Below, one piece after another: positions 28,770 through 37,650 of a stretch of DNA of 64,000 nt. Both the position numbers and the translations under genes were made by a program. The notes below the pieces were generated by a model that worked only from the letters and a program-made list of their open reading frames with translations, had not been told where the DNA came from and ran no database searches. This DNA comes from Qipengyuania citrea (lineage in GTDB: Bacteria; Pseudomonadota; Alphaproteobacteria; Sphingomonadales; Sphingomonadaceae), in NCBI RefSeq assembly GCF_009828015.1, contig NZ_WTYG01000002.1:248001-312000 (forward strand). The letters are read 5' to 3'. Position 1 is the stretch's first letter; every line of letters begins with the position of its first letter.

Positions 28770-29285
28770 CTATGGTTCGAGTATGGCGAGGTGGACGGTG
28801 CCATGCCCGCGGCGGATCAGGCCCAGCTGCGATGCCGCCTCACGGCTGACGTCGATCACGCGGTTGCCATGAAACGGCCCGCGGTCGTTGATCCGGACGG
28901 TAACGCTTTTCCCGCTGCTGGGGTTGGTCACCTCGACCAGCGTGCCGAACGGCAGCGTGCGATGCGCCGCGGTCAGCGCATGCATGTCGAAGCGCTCGCC
29001 GCTGGCCGTGCGGCGGCCATGGAAACGGCGGCCGTAGTAGGATGCCACACCCACACCCAGAGGGCGCGCAGCGGGCGCGACCTCGACCGGCGGTTCGATC
29101 GTCGAAAGATCGACGACCCGGCCTGCCGGTTCGGGTGGGGGCGGTAGCGCCTCGAAACGCGCAAAGCTGGTCTCGAAGGCCGGCTGCCCGCCCACCGCAT
29201 GTGTGCGTTCCTGCGGCTGCGCGGCAGTGGCCGGCATGGCAAGTGCGGCAAGTATCACCATGCTGCGTAGCGCGCGATTGACCAT
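28770..29285 (-). CDS. rlpA: RlpA-family septal ring lytic transglycosylase / lipoprotein-like
   Basis: Double-psi beta-barrel enzyme cleaving denuded glycan strands of peptidoglycan. 171 residues: signal peptide (about 1-23, ending PATAAQ), a Pro-rich linker, then the RlpA core with [45 protein letters not shown] and VRINDRGPF, where the catalytic His/Asp positions of the family are present. There is no lipobox and no SPOR domain, so it is a minimal soluble form. The ATG at 29285 has an ideal ribosome binding site (GGGAGGT, six bases upstream). Confidence 0.88.
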   Translation of the reverse strand: MVNRALRSMVILAALAMPATAAQPQERTHAVGGQPAFETSFARFEALPPPPEPAGRVVDLSTIEPPVEVAPAARPLGVGVASYYGRRFHGRRTASGERFDMHALTAAHRTLPFGTLVEVTNPSSGKSVTVRINDRGPFHGNRVIDVSREAASQLGLIRRGHGTVHLAILEP

Positions 29286-30097
29286 GATCGGACCTCCCGT
29301 TCGGTTCACGGGGATATAGGCGATAGAAACGGGCGAGTCCCACCGGCGGGGGCCGGTTGCCCCATTGGCGCCACAGTTCGTCGTGTCTCGCGATGCTCGG
29401 TGGAAACTTCGGGGGTCGCCCATCGGCGGTGCCCCGCAAATGCAAATGGGGCCGGCATCGCTGCCGACCCCACTCTCACCGATGCGTGGACTTGCCTTGC
29501 GACAAGCACTTGGCATCCAGTGCCTGTCCTTCCATCCTGTCCTGAGACAGGGGCGGAAGGATCCGTCACCGGCGCTCGCACCGGCATCCGACCTCGCCCT
29601 CCAGCAGGCCCATCGGGGTGCGTCAGGCCGAAGCCCTCGCTTCCCTTGCCGAGCCGGCCTTCGCCGGGCGGTGCCGCGATCCGGCTTTCCGTTACTGGCC
29701 GAAGCCTCGAGCAGAGGGGCGCGGATCGGGTATGAAACCGTCAGCTGCGCCGCCTCCTCGGCATTCGACCGGGTCAGCCCGATCCATGGACAATGAACTT
29801 TGCGCTTCCGTCATCGACCGTCTTGCTTCGGGCTTGCACCATCCGCAATACGGCCTCTGGAAACACATGGACAGCATTCCCCATGTCTTTCCGGTGTGGA
29901 ATTCCAAAGCGATTTCAAGCCGTTAAGCCCTGATCGCGTTGGCTTTCCAAGCCGTTCCGATAGATGAAAGCTGCGCCCGGTCGAACGATTCGTCCAGCGC
30001 CGGACGGGCAAGTTTTCCACTTTTCCAGCTTTTCGCTGTGGAGGAGAGTGGACAACTCAACCGGCTGCCGCAAACCTGCTCCGAGGCAGGTCCGCAG
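29286..30097. other. 812-bp stretch without a convincing gene
   Basis: Several open frames exist on both strands, but none shows a recognisable protein, a good ribosome binding site or a consistent codon pattern. Two hairpins stand out: GGGGCCGGCA/TGCCGACCCC (29447-29470, one mismatch; on the minus strand followed by ATTTGCATTTG) and CCTGTC-CTGA-GACAGG (29536-29551). The first may be a weak terminator for minus-strand RNA coming from argG or from a small RNA gene. The segment 29800-30060 is lower in GC than its flanks. Confidence 0.4.
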
Positions 30098-31312
30098 TCA
30101 GCGATCGCGCTTGGCAAGCAGCCTAAGGCGCAGCGCGTTGAGCTTGATGAAGCCTTCCGCATCCTGCTGATCGTAGGCGCCGGCATCGTCCTCGAACGTC
30201 ACATGCGCTTCGGAATAGAGCGTGTCGTCCGACTTGCGGCCGACCACCATGGCATTGCCCTTGTACAGCTTGAGCCGCACGGTGCCCGAAACCTTCTCCT
30301 GGCTGAGGTCGATCGCCGCCTGCAGCATTTCGCGCTCGGGGCTGAACCACAAGCCATTGTAGACCAGCTCGGCATAGCGCGGCATTAGTTCGTCCTTCAG
30401 GTGCGCGGCGCCGCGGTCGAGCGTGATCTGTTCGATCCCGCGATGTGCGCGGGCGTAGATCTCGCCGCCCGGCGTCTCGTACATACCGCGGCTTTTCATC
30501 CCGACGAAGCGGTTCTCGACAAGATCTAGCCGGCCGATGCCATGCTTGCGGCCAAGGTCGTTAAGCGCGGCGAGCAGCGTGGCGGGGCTCATGGTCTTGC
30601 CGTCGAGCGAGACGCCGTCGCCCTTCTCGAAACCGATCTCGATATATTCGGGGGTGTCGGGCGCGTTTTCCGGATGGTCGGTGCGCGAATAGACGTAATC
30701 TGGGGTCTCTTCCCACGGATCCTCGAGTACCTTGCCTTCGGACGAGGTGTGCAGCAGGTTCGCATCGGTCGAGAACGGGCTTTCGCCGCGCTTGTCCTTG
30801 GGCACAGCGATCTGGTGCTTTTCCGCCCATGCGATCAGCGCGGTGCGGCTGGTCAGGTCCCATTCGCGCCACGGGGCAATGACCGTGATGTCCGGGTCGA
30901 GCGCATAGGCCGAGAGTTCGAAGCGGACCTGGTCGTTGCCCTTGCCCGTGGCACCGTGCGCGATCGCATCGGCATCGGTTTCCCGCGCGATTTCGACCAG
31001 GCGCTTGGAAATCAGCGGCCGCGCGATGCTGGTGCCGAGCAGGTAGTCGCCTTCGTACCGGGCATTGGCACGCATCATCGGGAAAACGAAGTCGCGCACG
31101 AACTCCTCGCGCAGGTCCTCGATGTAGATGTGCTTGTCGGGAATGCCCATTGCACGGGCTTTCTCGCGCGCGGGTTCAATTTCCTCGCCCTGTCCCAGAT
31201 CGGCGGTGAAGGTCACAACTTCGAGCCCGCGCTCGACCTCGAGCCACTTGGCGATGACCGAGGTATCGAGACCACCGGAATAGGCGAGGACGACGCGTTT
31301 GATATCGGACAT
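30098..31312 (-). CDS. argG: argininosuccinate synthase
   Basis: ATP-dependent condensation of citrulline and aspartate, the penultimate step of arginine synthesis. 404 residues, normal length; the N-type ATP pyrophosphatase P-loop AYSGGLDTS (10-18), the citrulline/aspartate-binding [13 protein letters not shown] and ARSMHxR-like C-terminal region are visible. The start ATG at 31312 follows [14 protein letters not shown], the standard N-terminus. No other arginine genes are adjacent. Confidence 0.97.
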   Translation of the reverse strand: MSDIKRVVLAYSGGLDTSVIAKWLEVERGLEVVTFTADLGQGEEIEPAREKARAMGIPDKHIYIEDLREEFVRDFVFPMMRANARYEGDYLLGTSIARPLISKRLVEIARETDADAIAHGATGKGNDQVRFELSAYALDPDITVIAPWREWDLTSRTALIAWAEKHQIAVPKDKRGESPFSTDANLLHTSSEGKVLEDPWEETPDYVYSRTDHPENAPDTPEYIEIGFEKGDGVSLDGKTMSPATLLAALNDLGRKHGIGRLDLVENRFVGMKSRGMYETPGGEIYARAHRGIEQITLDRGAAHLKDELMPRYAELVYNGLWFSPEREMLQAAIDLSQEKVSGTVRLKLYKGNAMVVGRKSDDTLYSEAHVTFEDDAGAYDQQDAEGFIKLNALRLRLLAKRDR

Positions 31313-31504
31313 TGGGGCACCTTCACTGTTCGAGGCGCGCCGCTAGCAGGGCGAGGGGGCTCTAGGCAATCGATTCACGCTTTGGCGGCAACAAGCGGAC
31401 ATGCGCCGATGTCTTGGCCGCGTTCTGAGGCCGAGGAGGGTGGATAGGGAGCGCCTGACCCCGCAGCGAGGGCGGGCCCCACCGAGTATCGCCTGGAAAA
31501 GCGT

Positions 31505-31768
31505 TCAGCGAAGCTGGCTGTCCTTGCTGCCGCGGCGGTTGATCCCCGTGCTGCGCGCGCTGGCATCGAGACCCGACTGGCAATCGACGCAGCGCTTCAC
31601 GCCCGGGAGCGCCTGACGCCGCCGCTCGGGAATTTCCTCGCCGCATTCGATGCACCACTGTTCGCTTTCGCCCACGGGCATGCGCGACCGCGCGGCGCTG
31701 ACCGCGTCGGAAATAGTGTCGTCGATCTGGTCCTGTACCGCGCCGTCGCGCGCCCAACCACCTGCCAT
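31505..31768 (-). CDS. small DksA/TraR-type C4 zinc finger protein
   Basis: 87 residues with the C-x2-C...C-x2-C zinc finger of the DksA/TraR family: Cys39, Cys42, Cys60 and Cys63, within WCIECGEEIPERRR and KRCVDCQ. It is much shorter than DksA and lacks the long coiled coil with the DxxDxA tip, resembling TraR/YbiI-type small proteins that bind RNA polymerase without ppGpp. The N-terminal helix DQIDDTISDAVSAAR fits. Target genes cannot be told from the sequence. Confidence 0.82.
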   Translation of the reverse strand: MAGGWARDGAVQDQIDDTISDAVSAARSRMPVGESEQWCIECGEEIPERRRQALPGVKRCVDCQSGLDASARSTGINRRGSKDSQLR

Positions 31769-31847
31769 GGCTTTTTCCTTTCCGGGCGAATGTGGGTGTC
31801 CAACCAGCTGGAATCAACCGGATGCGTGGCGTCAGCGGCTTTCCAGC

Positions 31848-32075
31848 ATGCCGCCAAAGTGCCAGACTGCGCCTGCAGCAGACAGGAAGAACTTGGGCGG
31901 CTATTGCGACGAGGAAACGGGCGGTCGCCACGCCGCTTCGCTCGAGCGGCTGGGCAAGCATGCGCGCGGCAAGAGCTGCCTCTATGTGAACAAGCTGGCC
32001 GATATCGACCTCGCAGTGCTCGAAGAGATGATCCTGACGGATTGGGAAGCGATGAAGCGCCGCTATCCCGATTGA
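31848..32075 (+). pseudogene. 3' fragment of a DUF1801-family gene
   Basis: The C-terminal end of a DUF1801 (YdhG-like) protein is readable from about 31885: LERLGKHARGKSCLYVNKLADIDLAVLEEMI followed by LTDWEAMKRRYPD and a stop at 32073-32075. Family members are roughly 140 residues long; only the last ~60 are here, and the upstream part of the frame is antisense to the zinc finger gene and does not match. An in-frame ATG exists at 31848 but would give a protein lacking the core. I read it as a truncated remnant. Confidence 0.6.
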
Positions 32076-32816
32076 TCAGATCCCCGCATACCACTGGTAG
32101 CCGGCGCGATCTTCCCAGTAGCCGCCCTTGCCGAGCCCGATATCGTCGAGGCTGGCGACGGCTTCGATCCCGGTCAGATACTTGGCGTGTTTGTAACCCA
32201 GCTGGCGCTCGATCCGCATGCGCAGCGGCGCCCCATTGCGGATGGGAAGCGGTTCCCCGTTCAGCCGGTGCGCCACGATGGTTTGCGGGTGGTAGGCATC
32301 GATCAGGTCGACGCTTTCGTAATAGTCCTGGCCGTTGAGATTGTCGGCGCAGCGGAAGACGATGAAGCGTGCTTCCTCGCGCAGACCGGCAGCGTCGAGC
32401 AGCAGCGACAATTGCGGTCCGGTCCATTCGCCGATCGCGCTCCACCCCTCGACACAGTCGTGCCGCGTGATCTGCGTGCGCTGCGGCAGCCGCCGGATAT
32501 TCTCCATGCTCAGGCTGAGCGGTGTTTCGACCAGCCCGCCGACGGTCAGTCGCCAATTGGCAAAGCCTTCCTCCGCATGCGCCGGATAGCCGCCCGTTTG
32601 CGGATCGGTCGATCCATTGCCGCGGAAATAGGGCGAAATGGCGCTGCGCGGGTATTCGGGCGCCAGGGCGGTGCGGTCGGTCAGCAGCCGATGGGCGCTC
32701 TCGTGCCATTTCTCCGCTGCGCCCAGCAATGCCTGGCCCGGCTGGCTATCGGCCACCCGGTTGCATCCGGCGACGCAAGCCGCACCCAGGGTGGCGAGGA
32801 AATTGCGCCGCTTCAT
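32076..32816 (-). CDS. molybdopterin-dependent oxidoreductase (sulfite oxidase/MsrP-like), Tat lipoprotein
   Basis: 246 residues. The N-terminus MKRRNFLATLGAACVAGC combines a twin-arginine-type signal with a lipobox (Cys18), so it is probably folded in the cytoplasm, exported by Tat and anchored. The oxidoreductase domain shows TRHDCVEGWSAIGEWTG, in which Cys121 is the expected molybdenum ligand, and RFIVFRCADN, YYESVDLIDAYHPQTIVAH, GAPLRMRIERQLGYK. Its ATG overlaps the stop of a cytochrome b gene, an arrangement like MsrPQ, where the haem protein feeds electrons to periplasmic methionine sulfoxide repair; the b-type partner here is different from MsrQ, so substrate remains open. Confidence 0.82.
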   Translation of the reverse strand: MKRRNFLATLGAACVAGCNRVADSQPGQALLGAAEKWHESAHRLLTDRTALAPEYPRSAISPYFRGNGSTDPQTGGYPAHAEEGFANWRLTVGGLVETPLSLSMENIRRLPQRTQITRHDCVEGWSAIGEWTGPQLSLLLDAAGLREEARFIVFRCADNLNGQDYYESVDLIDAYHPQTIVAHRLNGEPLPIRNGAPLRMRIERQLGYKHAKYLTGIEAVASLDDIGLGKGGYWEDRAGYQWYAGI

Positions 32817-33478
32817 GCCTGGCTGCCCCCGGAGATCATCGCGCGCATCTGTCCGATGGGGCCGGACAGCAGGACCAGCAGGACATGGACGACGAAAAAT
32901 CCCGCCAGTGCGAAAGCGAAGATAAAGTGCAGCGAACGCGCGGATTGCCGGCCGCCCATCGCTTCGACCAGCCAGCCGAAGGTGGGTTCCATCCCCGGGC
33001 TGATCGCGATGCCGGTCAGGACCATCATCGGCAGGAACACTCCCAGTACAAGGCCGTAAGCGAGCTTCTGGAGGAAATTGTATTTTCCCGCGCCGTGATC
33101 GAACTCGAGCCGCAGGTGCGCGCGGACATCGCGCCATATCGCAGCGGGACGCCATTCGCTGCGGCGAGTGGCGATGTCGCGAACGAAGTGCCGATTGGCA
33201 AGCATGGCGACCCACATGAACAACAAGCCCAGCGCATAGGGCCACGCCATCAATATGTGCCAGTCGCGCGCGACTGCGAGGCTGTAATAGCCCGGAATGG
33301 TCATCCAGTCGGGAAAGCGCGGCACTGCCAGCCACGCCTGTTCGGGGGCAAAGCCCCAGTCGCCCCAGTACAGCCGGCGATGCGCATTGGAGATCGTCAG
33401 CCCGGACATGAACAGCACGACCACACACAGCAGGTTGAGCCAGTGCCACAGACGGGTGCTGAGCGCGTGGCGCTTCAC
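32813..33478 (-). CDS. cytochrome b561-type membrane protein
   Basis: 221 residues with four or five membrane segments and paired histidines for two haems b: RLWHWLN (His12), HILMAWPYALG, RSLHFIFAFALAGFFVVHVLLV. It resembles the b-type subunits of hydrogenases/formate dehydrogenase and YedZ-like electron suppliers. The GTG start at 33478 overlaps the stop of the SDR gene, and its stop overlaps the start of the molybdenum enzyme gene; all three are translated from one mRNA. Likely role: pass quinol electrons to the molybdoenzyme outside, or take them up from it. Confidence 0.83.
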   Translation of the reverse strand: MKRHALSTRLWHWLNLLCVVVLFMSGLTISNAHRRLYWGDWGFAPEQAWLAVPRFPDWMTIPGYYSLAVARDWHILMAWPYALGLLFMWVAMLANRHFVRDIATRRSEWRPAAIWRDVRAHLRLEFDHGAGKYNFLQKLAYGLVLGVFLPMMVLTGIAISPGMEPTFGWLVEAMGGRQSARSLHFIFAFALAGFFVVHVLLVLLSGPIGQMRAMISGGSQA

Positions 33479-34245
33479 GCTGCCTGCCCCGCGCGCGCGA
33501 GGTAGATCACGTCGCGCGGCTGCGACAGCAGGTGCTGGCCGCTGTCGATATACAGCGTCTGCCCGCTGGCGAGGTGGCCAGCGGCAAGGAACAGCGCGGC
33601 ATCGGCCACTTCGTCGGCGCCGGTCTTGCGGCCCAGCAGGTTCATCCGGTGCGAAATCTCGGTTTCCTCCTCGCTCTGGTCGTGGCTGGCAAGGATGGCG
33701 CCTGGCGCCAACGCATAGACCCGGTCGCGCGCGCCCGCCGCACCCATCGCGAGCATCGGCACGGTCGCTGCGACCGCATGTTTGCTCATGGTGTAGCTGA
33801 AGAAATCGGGATTGGGATTGGCCAGCTTCTGGTCGGTCAGCTGGATCACCCGCCGCCCGCCCGGGGCCTGCGCCCCGGCAAGATAGGCCTGAGCCATGCG
33901 TGTCGGGGTGCGCGCGTTGATCTGCATCGTGCGCGCATTGGTTTCCGGATCGAGCGCAGTCACCCGGTCCGGGTCGAATATCGCCGCGCAATTGACCAGT
34001 GCGCGCCAGTCACCCAGCCGCTGCGCCAGCGTTTCGACCATTGCCACCGCCGCATCGCCATCGGCAAGGTCGCACTGGAGGCATTCCGCCGATGGCAACG
34101 TTTCGGCAAGGCGTTCGGCGTCGCTGCGCGAGGAGCCGTAGTGGATCACGACATGCCAGCCCGCCGCACCAAAGCGGCGCGCGATGGCGGCACCGATCCG
34201 TCTTGCTCCACCGGTTACGAGCACTGCTGGCCTGGGATCAGTCAT
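33475..34245 (-). CDS. SDR-family oxidoreductase, FolM/pteridine reductase-like
   Basis: 256 residues of a classical short-chain dehydrogenase: NADP-binding TGGARRIG (11-18), NCAAIF at the NNAG position, catalytic Tyr151 and Lys155 in YTMSKHA. The TGGARRIG form, with arginines after the second glycine, is typical of pteridine reductases and FolM, which reduce dihydrobiopterin or dihydromonapterin. First gene of a three-gene unit with a cytochrome b and a molybdopterin enzyme; whether the pterin link is meaningful is speculative. Confidence 0.82.
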   Translation of the reverse strand: MTDPRPAVLVTGGARRIGAAIARRFGAAGWHVVIHYGSSRSDAERLAETLPSAECLQCDLADGDAAVAMVETLAQRLGDWRALVNCAAIFDPDRVTALDPETNARTMQINARTPTRMAQAYLAGAQAPGGRRVIQLTDQKLANPNPDFFSYTMSKHAVAATVPMLAMGAAGARDRVYALAPGAILASHDQSEEETEISHRMNLLGRKTGADEVADAALFLAAGHLASGQTLYIDSGQHLLSQPRDVIYLARAGQAA

Positions 34246-34270
34246 CGCCTACGACCATAGCGCCGCGCGC

Positions 34271-34318
34271 ACCAAAGAAAAGGCGCGCCGCCACCTGAGG
34301 GGAGGGTGGCGACGCGCC
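34271..34318 (-). terminator. rho-independent terminator of the glycine-zipper gene
   Basis: A 14-bp stem with one mismatch (34282-34295 with 34305-34318) and a nine-base loop is followed on the minus strand by TTTTCTTTGGT. It lies about 60 bases after the stop at 34375 and before the start region of the SDR gene. Confidence 0.8.
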
Positions 34319-34374
34319 TCGTGCACAGCCCCCGAGGGATCGGAAGGGGGCTGGGTCAGGGGTGGATCAGGCGG

Positions 34375-34758
34375 TTACCGGCACTGCAGGCTGCCGCGGT
34401 CGATCTCGCGACCGACGAGCCCGCCGACCGTGCCACCGAGTATTGCGCCGAGCGTGCGATCGCCGTTGCCGGCAAGCTCGTGTCCGGCGAGCGCGCCGAC
34501 CCCGGCGCCGATCACCAGCCCGGTCGTGCCGTTGTCGCGCTTGCAATAATACCGGCCGTCACCGCCGCGCCACATGCGGTCGCTGCGGCTGATCCGGCGC
34601 GGTTCGTAATAGCGTCCGCGGTCGTCGTAGACGCGGTCCTTGGCGCGCTTGCCGTGGGCGGGGGCCCAGGAGGGCGGGTCCGCAGCGGCCGGGGCGGAAA
34701 GGCCGGCACCCGTAAAGGCAAGCGCTCCGGCGGCGAGAGTGAGGGTGAGTTTCTTCAT
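34375..34758 (-). CDS. exported protein with glycine-zipper 2TM motif
   Basis: 127 residues: signal peptide (MKKLTLTLAAGALAFTGAGLSAPAAA), a basic Tyr/Arg-rich middle (VYDDRGRYYEPRRISRSDRMWRGGDGRYYCKRDN) and a C-terminal glycine zipper (GLVIGAGVGALAGHELAGNG...AILGGTVGGLVGREID) of the Rick_17kDa/glycine-zipper class. No lipobox. Related proteins sit in the outer membrane or periplasm of alphaproteobacteria and may stabilise the envelope. The ATG at 34758 starts a clean signal peptide; the gene ends in a strong terminator. Confidence 0.82.
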   Translation of the reverse strand: MKKLTLTLAAGALAFTGAGLSAPAAADPPSWAPAHGKRAKDRVYDDRGRYYEPRRISRSDRMWRGGDGRYYCKRDNGTTGLVIGAGVGALAGHELAGNGDRTLGAILGGTVGGLVGREIDRGSLQCR

Positions 34759-34888
34759 TGTCGTATCCGTTCGGCGATTGTGTCGGTTCGGGAACGGCGA
34801 GACATGGCGCCGGGTCCACAACCTGTGATGAACGGGACGCCGAACTGGGAATAACGCGACAGACCGTGCAATATCTCGCGATAAAGCG

Positions 34889-35536
34889 TTAGGTTTGGAG
34901 CCGTGCGCGCGCCTCGCCGCGCAGTTCATCGCTCAAACGGGGGAGCGCAGCCAGCTGTTCGCATTCCTTGCGCGTGGCCTTGTGCGCCGGATCGTAGAAC
35001 TTGGCGAACACATGCGCGACGTTCCACACCGCATGTCCGATTTCGACGCGTTCGAGCGTATCGCCGGCCTGCGCCGCGCCTTCTTCGATCACCCGGTAAT
35101 ACCAGCCGCAATTGTGCTGCTTGACGATGCGCGCGACCATGCCCTTGCGGCCGAAATGATGTTCGATCTTCCAGCACGGTTTGCGCGGCTGGCTCACTTC
35201 CAGCAGCGCGCTGCCCAGCCGGAAACGGTCGCCGATATGGACCGCGTCCTCGGTCAGACCCTCCGCAACGATGTTCTCGCCAAATGCCGCGGGGCGCGAA
35301 AGCAGGTCGTGCCCGCCCAGCCACGCATCCCATTCGGCATAGTGGTCGCGCGGGTAATGGTGCACCGCCATGTCCGGCCCGCCATGATGTTCGGTATCGG
35401 CCACCATGTCGCCTGCGAGGCCGAAACTGCGGATCGCGACGGTTCCTGCCAGTGGACGCTTGTCGATCGCGCTCATCTCGGCGCCGTTGAAGGGCTGGGG
35501 CTGTCCAGCACACAGCGCGGTGACATCGATTTTCAT
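34889..35536 (-). CDS. MOSC domain protein (YiiM-like)
   Basis: 215 residues with the MOSC fold of molybdenum-cofactor sulfurase C-termini: GDMVADTEHHGGPDMAVHHYPRDHY near residues 42-66, FGENIVAEGLTEDAVHIGDRFRLGSALLEVSQPRKPCWKIEHHFG with the conserved cysteine, then a C-terminal 3-alpha segment. YiiM-type proteins use the molybdenum cofactor to reduce N-hydroxylated compounds. The ATG overlaps the stop of the methyltransferase gene (ATGA), so it is the third gene of an rlmN-led operon. Confidence 0.85.
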   Translation of the reverse strand: MKIDVTALCAGQPQPFNGAEMSAIDKRPLAGTVAIRSFGLAGDMVADTEHHGGPDMAVHHYPRDHYAEWDAWLGGHDLLSRPAAFGENIVAEGLTEDAVHIGDRFRLGSALLEVSQPRKPCWKIEHHFGRKGMVARIVKQHNCGWYYRVIEEGAAQAGDTLERVEIGHAVWNVAHVFAKFYDPAHKATRKECEQLAALPRLSDELRGEARARLQT

Positions 35537-36132
35537 GCAGGCTCCTTGCGCAGGGTGAAGGCCGCCCAGTCGCGCTGGACGCCGTCGGCACCCTTGCCGC
35601 GATAGCAAACCATGTCGACGATCGCGAACCCCGCCACGCGATAGGCGCTCTCGAGCCATGGCTCGCCGGGCAAATTGGTCAGCCGCCCCAGCGGATCGCG
35701 GCCTTCGCCCGTTCCGAGCTTGTAATTGGCGAAATGCCAGCCACCGGGACGGAGCGCATCATGGATGGCGGCCAGCACCGCGGGCAGGTCCGTGCGCGCG
35801 ACATGCAACAGGCAGGCATGCGCCCAGACCGCGTCATAGGCATCCACCGCATCGAGCTCGTCGAAGCGCATCGCCCGCGCACCCACGGCGAAGCGTTCAT
35901 TGGCCTTGCGCACCATTGCGGGCGTGCCATCGGTCGCATCGAGATCGAAGCCGCGCTCGGCGATCCGGGCGGAATCCCGTCCTGCGCCGCAACCCAGTTC
36001 GAGCACGCGCGCTCCGGGTTCGAGCCGGTCGAGAAAGCCATCCAGGTGGTGGCTCGGCGCCTGGCCGAAGCTGAAAGTATAATACGCCGCGTTCGCCTGG
36101 TAATAGGCGATCGTCGCGGCGTCGGCGCTCAT
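35533..36132 (-). CDS. class I SAM-dependent methyltransferase
   Basis: 199 residues; the SAM-binding motif [19 protein letters not shown] is at about residues 44-61, motif [13 protein letters not shown] follows, and [12 protein letters not shown] is motif IV/post-motif. The substrate is unknown; the family resembles small-molecule or tellurite/thiopurine-type methyltransferases. Overlaps both neighbours by four bases (ATGA at rlmN stop and at the MOSC start), so expression is coupled. Confidence 0.83.
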   Translation of the reverse strand: MSADAATIAYYQANAAYYTFSFGQAPSHHLDGFLDRLEPGARVLELGCGAGRDSARIAERGFDLDATDGTPAMVRKANERFAVGARAMRFDELDAVDAYDAVWAHACLLHVARTDLPAVLAAIHDALRPGGWHFANYKLGTGEGRDPLGRLTNLPGEPWLESAYRVAGFAIVDMVCYRGKGADGVQRDWAAFTLRKEPA

Positions 36133-37376
36133 CCCGCGGCGACCTCTGCCGCAGCGGCTTCGCGATCGCGCTGGGCGCGGCTTTTCTTTTCCGCCGCGGT
36201 CTTGAGCTGGCCGCAGGCGGCATCGATGTCGCGCCCGCGCGGGGTTCGCACCGGTGCGCTGATGCCGTGATCGAAGACGATTTCGGAGAAGCGCTTCACC
36301 CGCTCGGGCGTCGAGCATTCATAGGGCGCGCCGGGCCACGGATTGAACGGGATCAGATTGACCTTCGCGGGCAGCTTGTAATGCTTGATCAGCCGGACAA
36401 GCTCATGCGCATCCTCGTCGGAATCGTTCTTGTCGCGCAGCATGACGTATTCGAAGGTGATCCGCCGGGCGTTGCTTGCGCCGGGATAGGCGGCGCAGGC
36501 CTCGAGCAGTTCCTCGATACCGTATTTGCGGTTGATCGGCACGATCTCGTCGCGCACTTCCTTGGTCACCGCATGGAGCGAGACCGCGAGGTTCACGCCG
36601 ATCTCCTCGCCGCAGCGCTGCATTGCGGGGACGACCCCGCTGGTCGACAGCGTGATCCGGCGCTTCGACAGCGCCAGCCCGGCGCCGTCCATCACCAGCT
36701 TGAGCGCGCCTTTCACATTGTCGAAATTGTAGAGCGGCTCGCCCATTCCCATCATCACGATGTTGGTCAGCAGGCGGCCATCCGACCGGTATTCGCTGCG
36801 GTCCTCCTCGGTATCGAGACCCGCCATCGACCCCTTGGGCCATTCGCCCAGAGCGTCGCGGGCAAGCAGCACCTGACCGACGATTTCGCCCGGCGTCAGG
36901 TTGCGCACCAGCTTCATCGTACCGGTGTGGCAGAAGGTGCAGTTGAGCGTGCAGCCCACTTGGCTGGATACGCATAGCGTGCCGCGGTCCGCATCGGGAA
37001 TGAAGACCATCTCGAATTCATGGCCGTCGGGGGTCTTGAGCAACCACTTGCGCGTACCGTCGGACGAATGCTGCGCTTCGACCACCTCGGGGCGGCCGAT
37101 GTAGAAGCGCTCGGCGAGCCACGGGCGCATCGTCTTGGCGATATCGGTCATCGCCTCGAAGTCGGTCACGCCGCGATGATAGAGCCAGTGGAACACCTGC
37201 TTGGCGCGCAGCTTGGCCTGCTTGGCATCGAGCCCGGCCTCGGCAAACAGCGCGGTGATCTGGTCCTTCGGCAAGCCGATCAGATCGACGCGGCCGTCGG
37301 GGCGGGGCGTAATTTCACGCGCCACGGGAACCGGGTCAACCTGCCCGGGGATGCTCATGAGTGTCGTATCGGCCAT
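36129..37376 (-). CDS. rlmN: dual-specificity RNA methyltransferase RlmN
   Basis: Radical SAM enzyme that methylates C2 of A2503 in 23S rRNA and A37 in some tRNAs, improving decoding accuracy. 415 residues; the iron-sulfur cluster motif C142-x3-C146-x2-C149 in [24 protein letters not shown] (SAM site), and the C-terminal catalytic cysteine in [11 protein letters not shown] are visible. N-terminal extension of ~30 residues compared with E. coli. Leads an operon with a methyltransferase and a MOSC protein. Confidence 0.96.
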   Translation of the reverse strand: MADTTLMSIPGQVDPVPVAREITPRPDGRVDLIGLPKDQITALFAEAGLDAKQAKLRAKQVFHWLYHRGVTDFEAMTDIAKTMRPWLAERFYIGRPEVVEAQHSSDGTRKWLLKTPDGHEFEMVFIPDADRGTLCVSSQVGCTLNCTFCHTGTMKLVRNLTPGEIVGQVLLARDALGEWPKGSMAGLDTEEDRSEYRSDGRLLTNIVMMGMGEPLYNFDNVKGALKLVMDGAGLALSKRRITLSTSGVVPAMQRCGEEIGVNLAVSLHAVTKEVRDEIVPINRKYGIEELLEACAAYPGASNARRITFEYVMLRDKNDSDEDAHELVRLIKHYKLPAKVNLIPFNPWPGAPYECSTPERVKRFSEIVFDHGISAPVRTPRGRDIDAACGQLKTAAEKKSRAQRDREAAAAEVAAG

Positions 37377-37545
37377 GGGAGCGGCGCATATAGGGACAAT
37401 CGGCGCGAAAGCAAAGCACAGCGCGAGGCACTGCGCTTTCGCTGCCGACGATCACACAGGCGAGGGGGGAGCGCGCGGAGCATGCGACACATTCCGTTCA
37501 TCGCGCATCAATCACAACTGATCGCGCAACATGTGTTCAAAATGC

Positions 37546-37562
37546 CACAACTTCGTGTTGTG
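37546..37562. repeat. inverted repeat in the leader of the outer membrane protein gene
   Basis: CACAAC-TTCGT-GTTGTG is a perfect 6-bp dyad with a five-base spacer, 88 bases before the start codon of the following gene. It could be a regulator site or a 5'-UTR hairpin; nothing more can be said. Confidence 0.4.
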
Positions 37563-37650
37563 TGAGGTTAATGAAACTCTTTCGGGTTCCGCGCCGTTTC
37601 CCCGGTCCACGCAGCGCAAAAGCTGCGGGTCAATCAAACGGAGTTCGCAC

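Noticed and set aside
29618..29926. 102-codon plus-strand frame in the argG-rlpA gap
   Set aside because: No ribosome binding site, no recognisable domain and codon use unlike neighbouring genes.
30542..31447. 301-codon plus-strand frame opposite argG
   Set aside because: Mirror of the highly conserved argG sequence.
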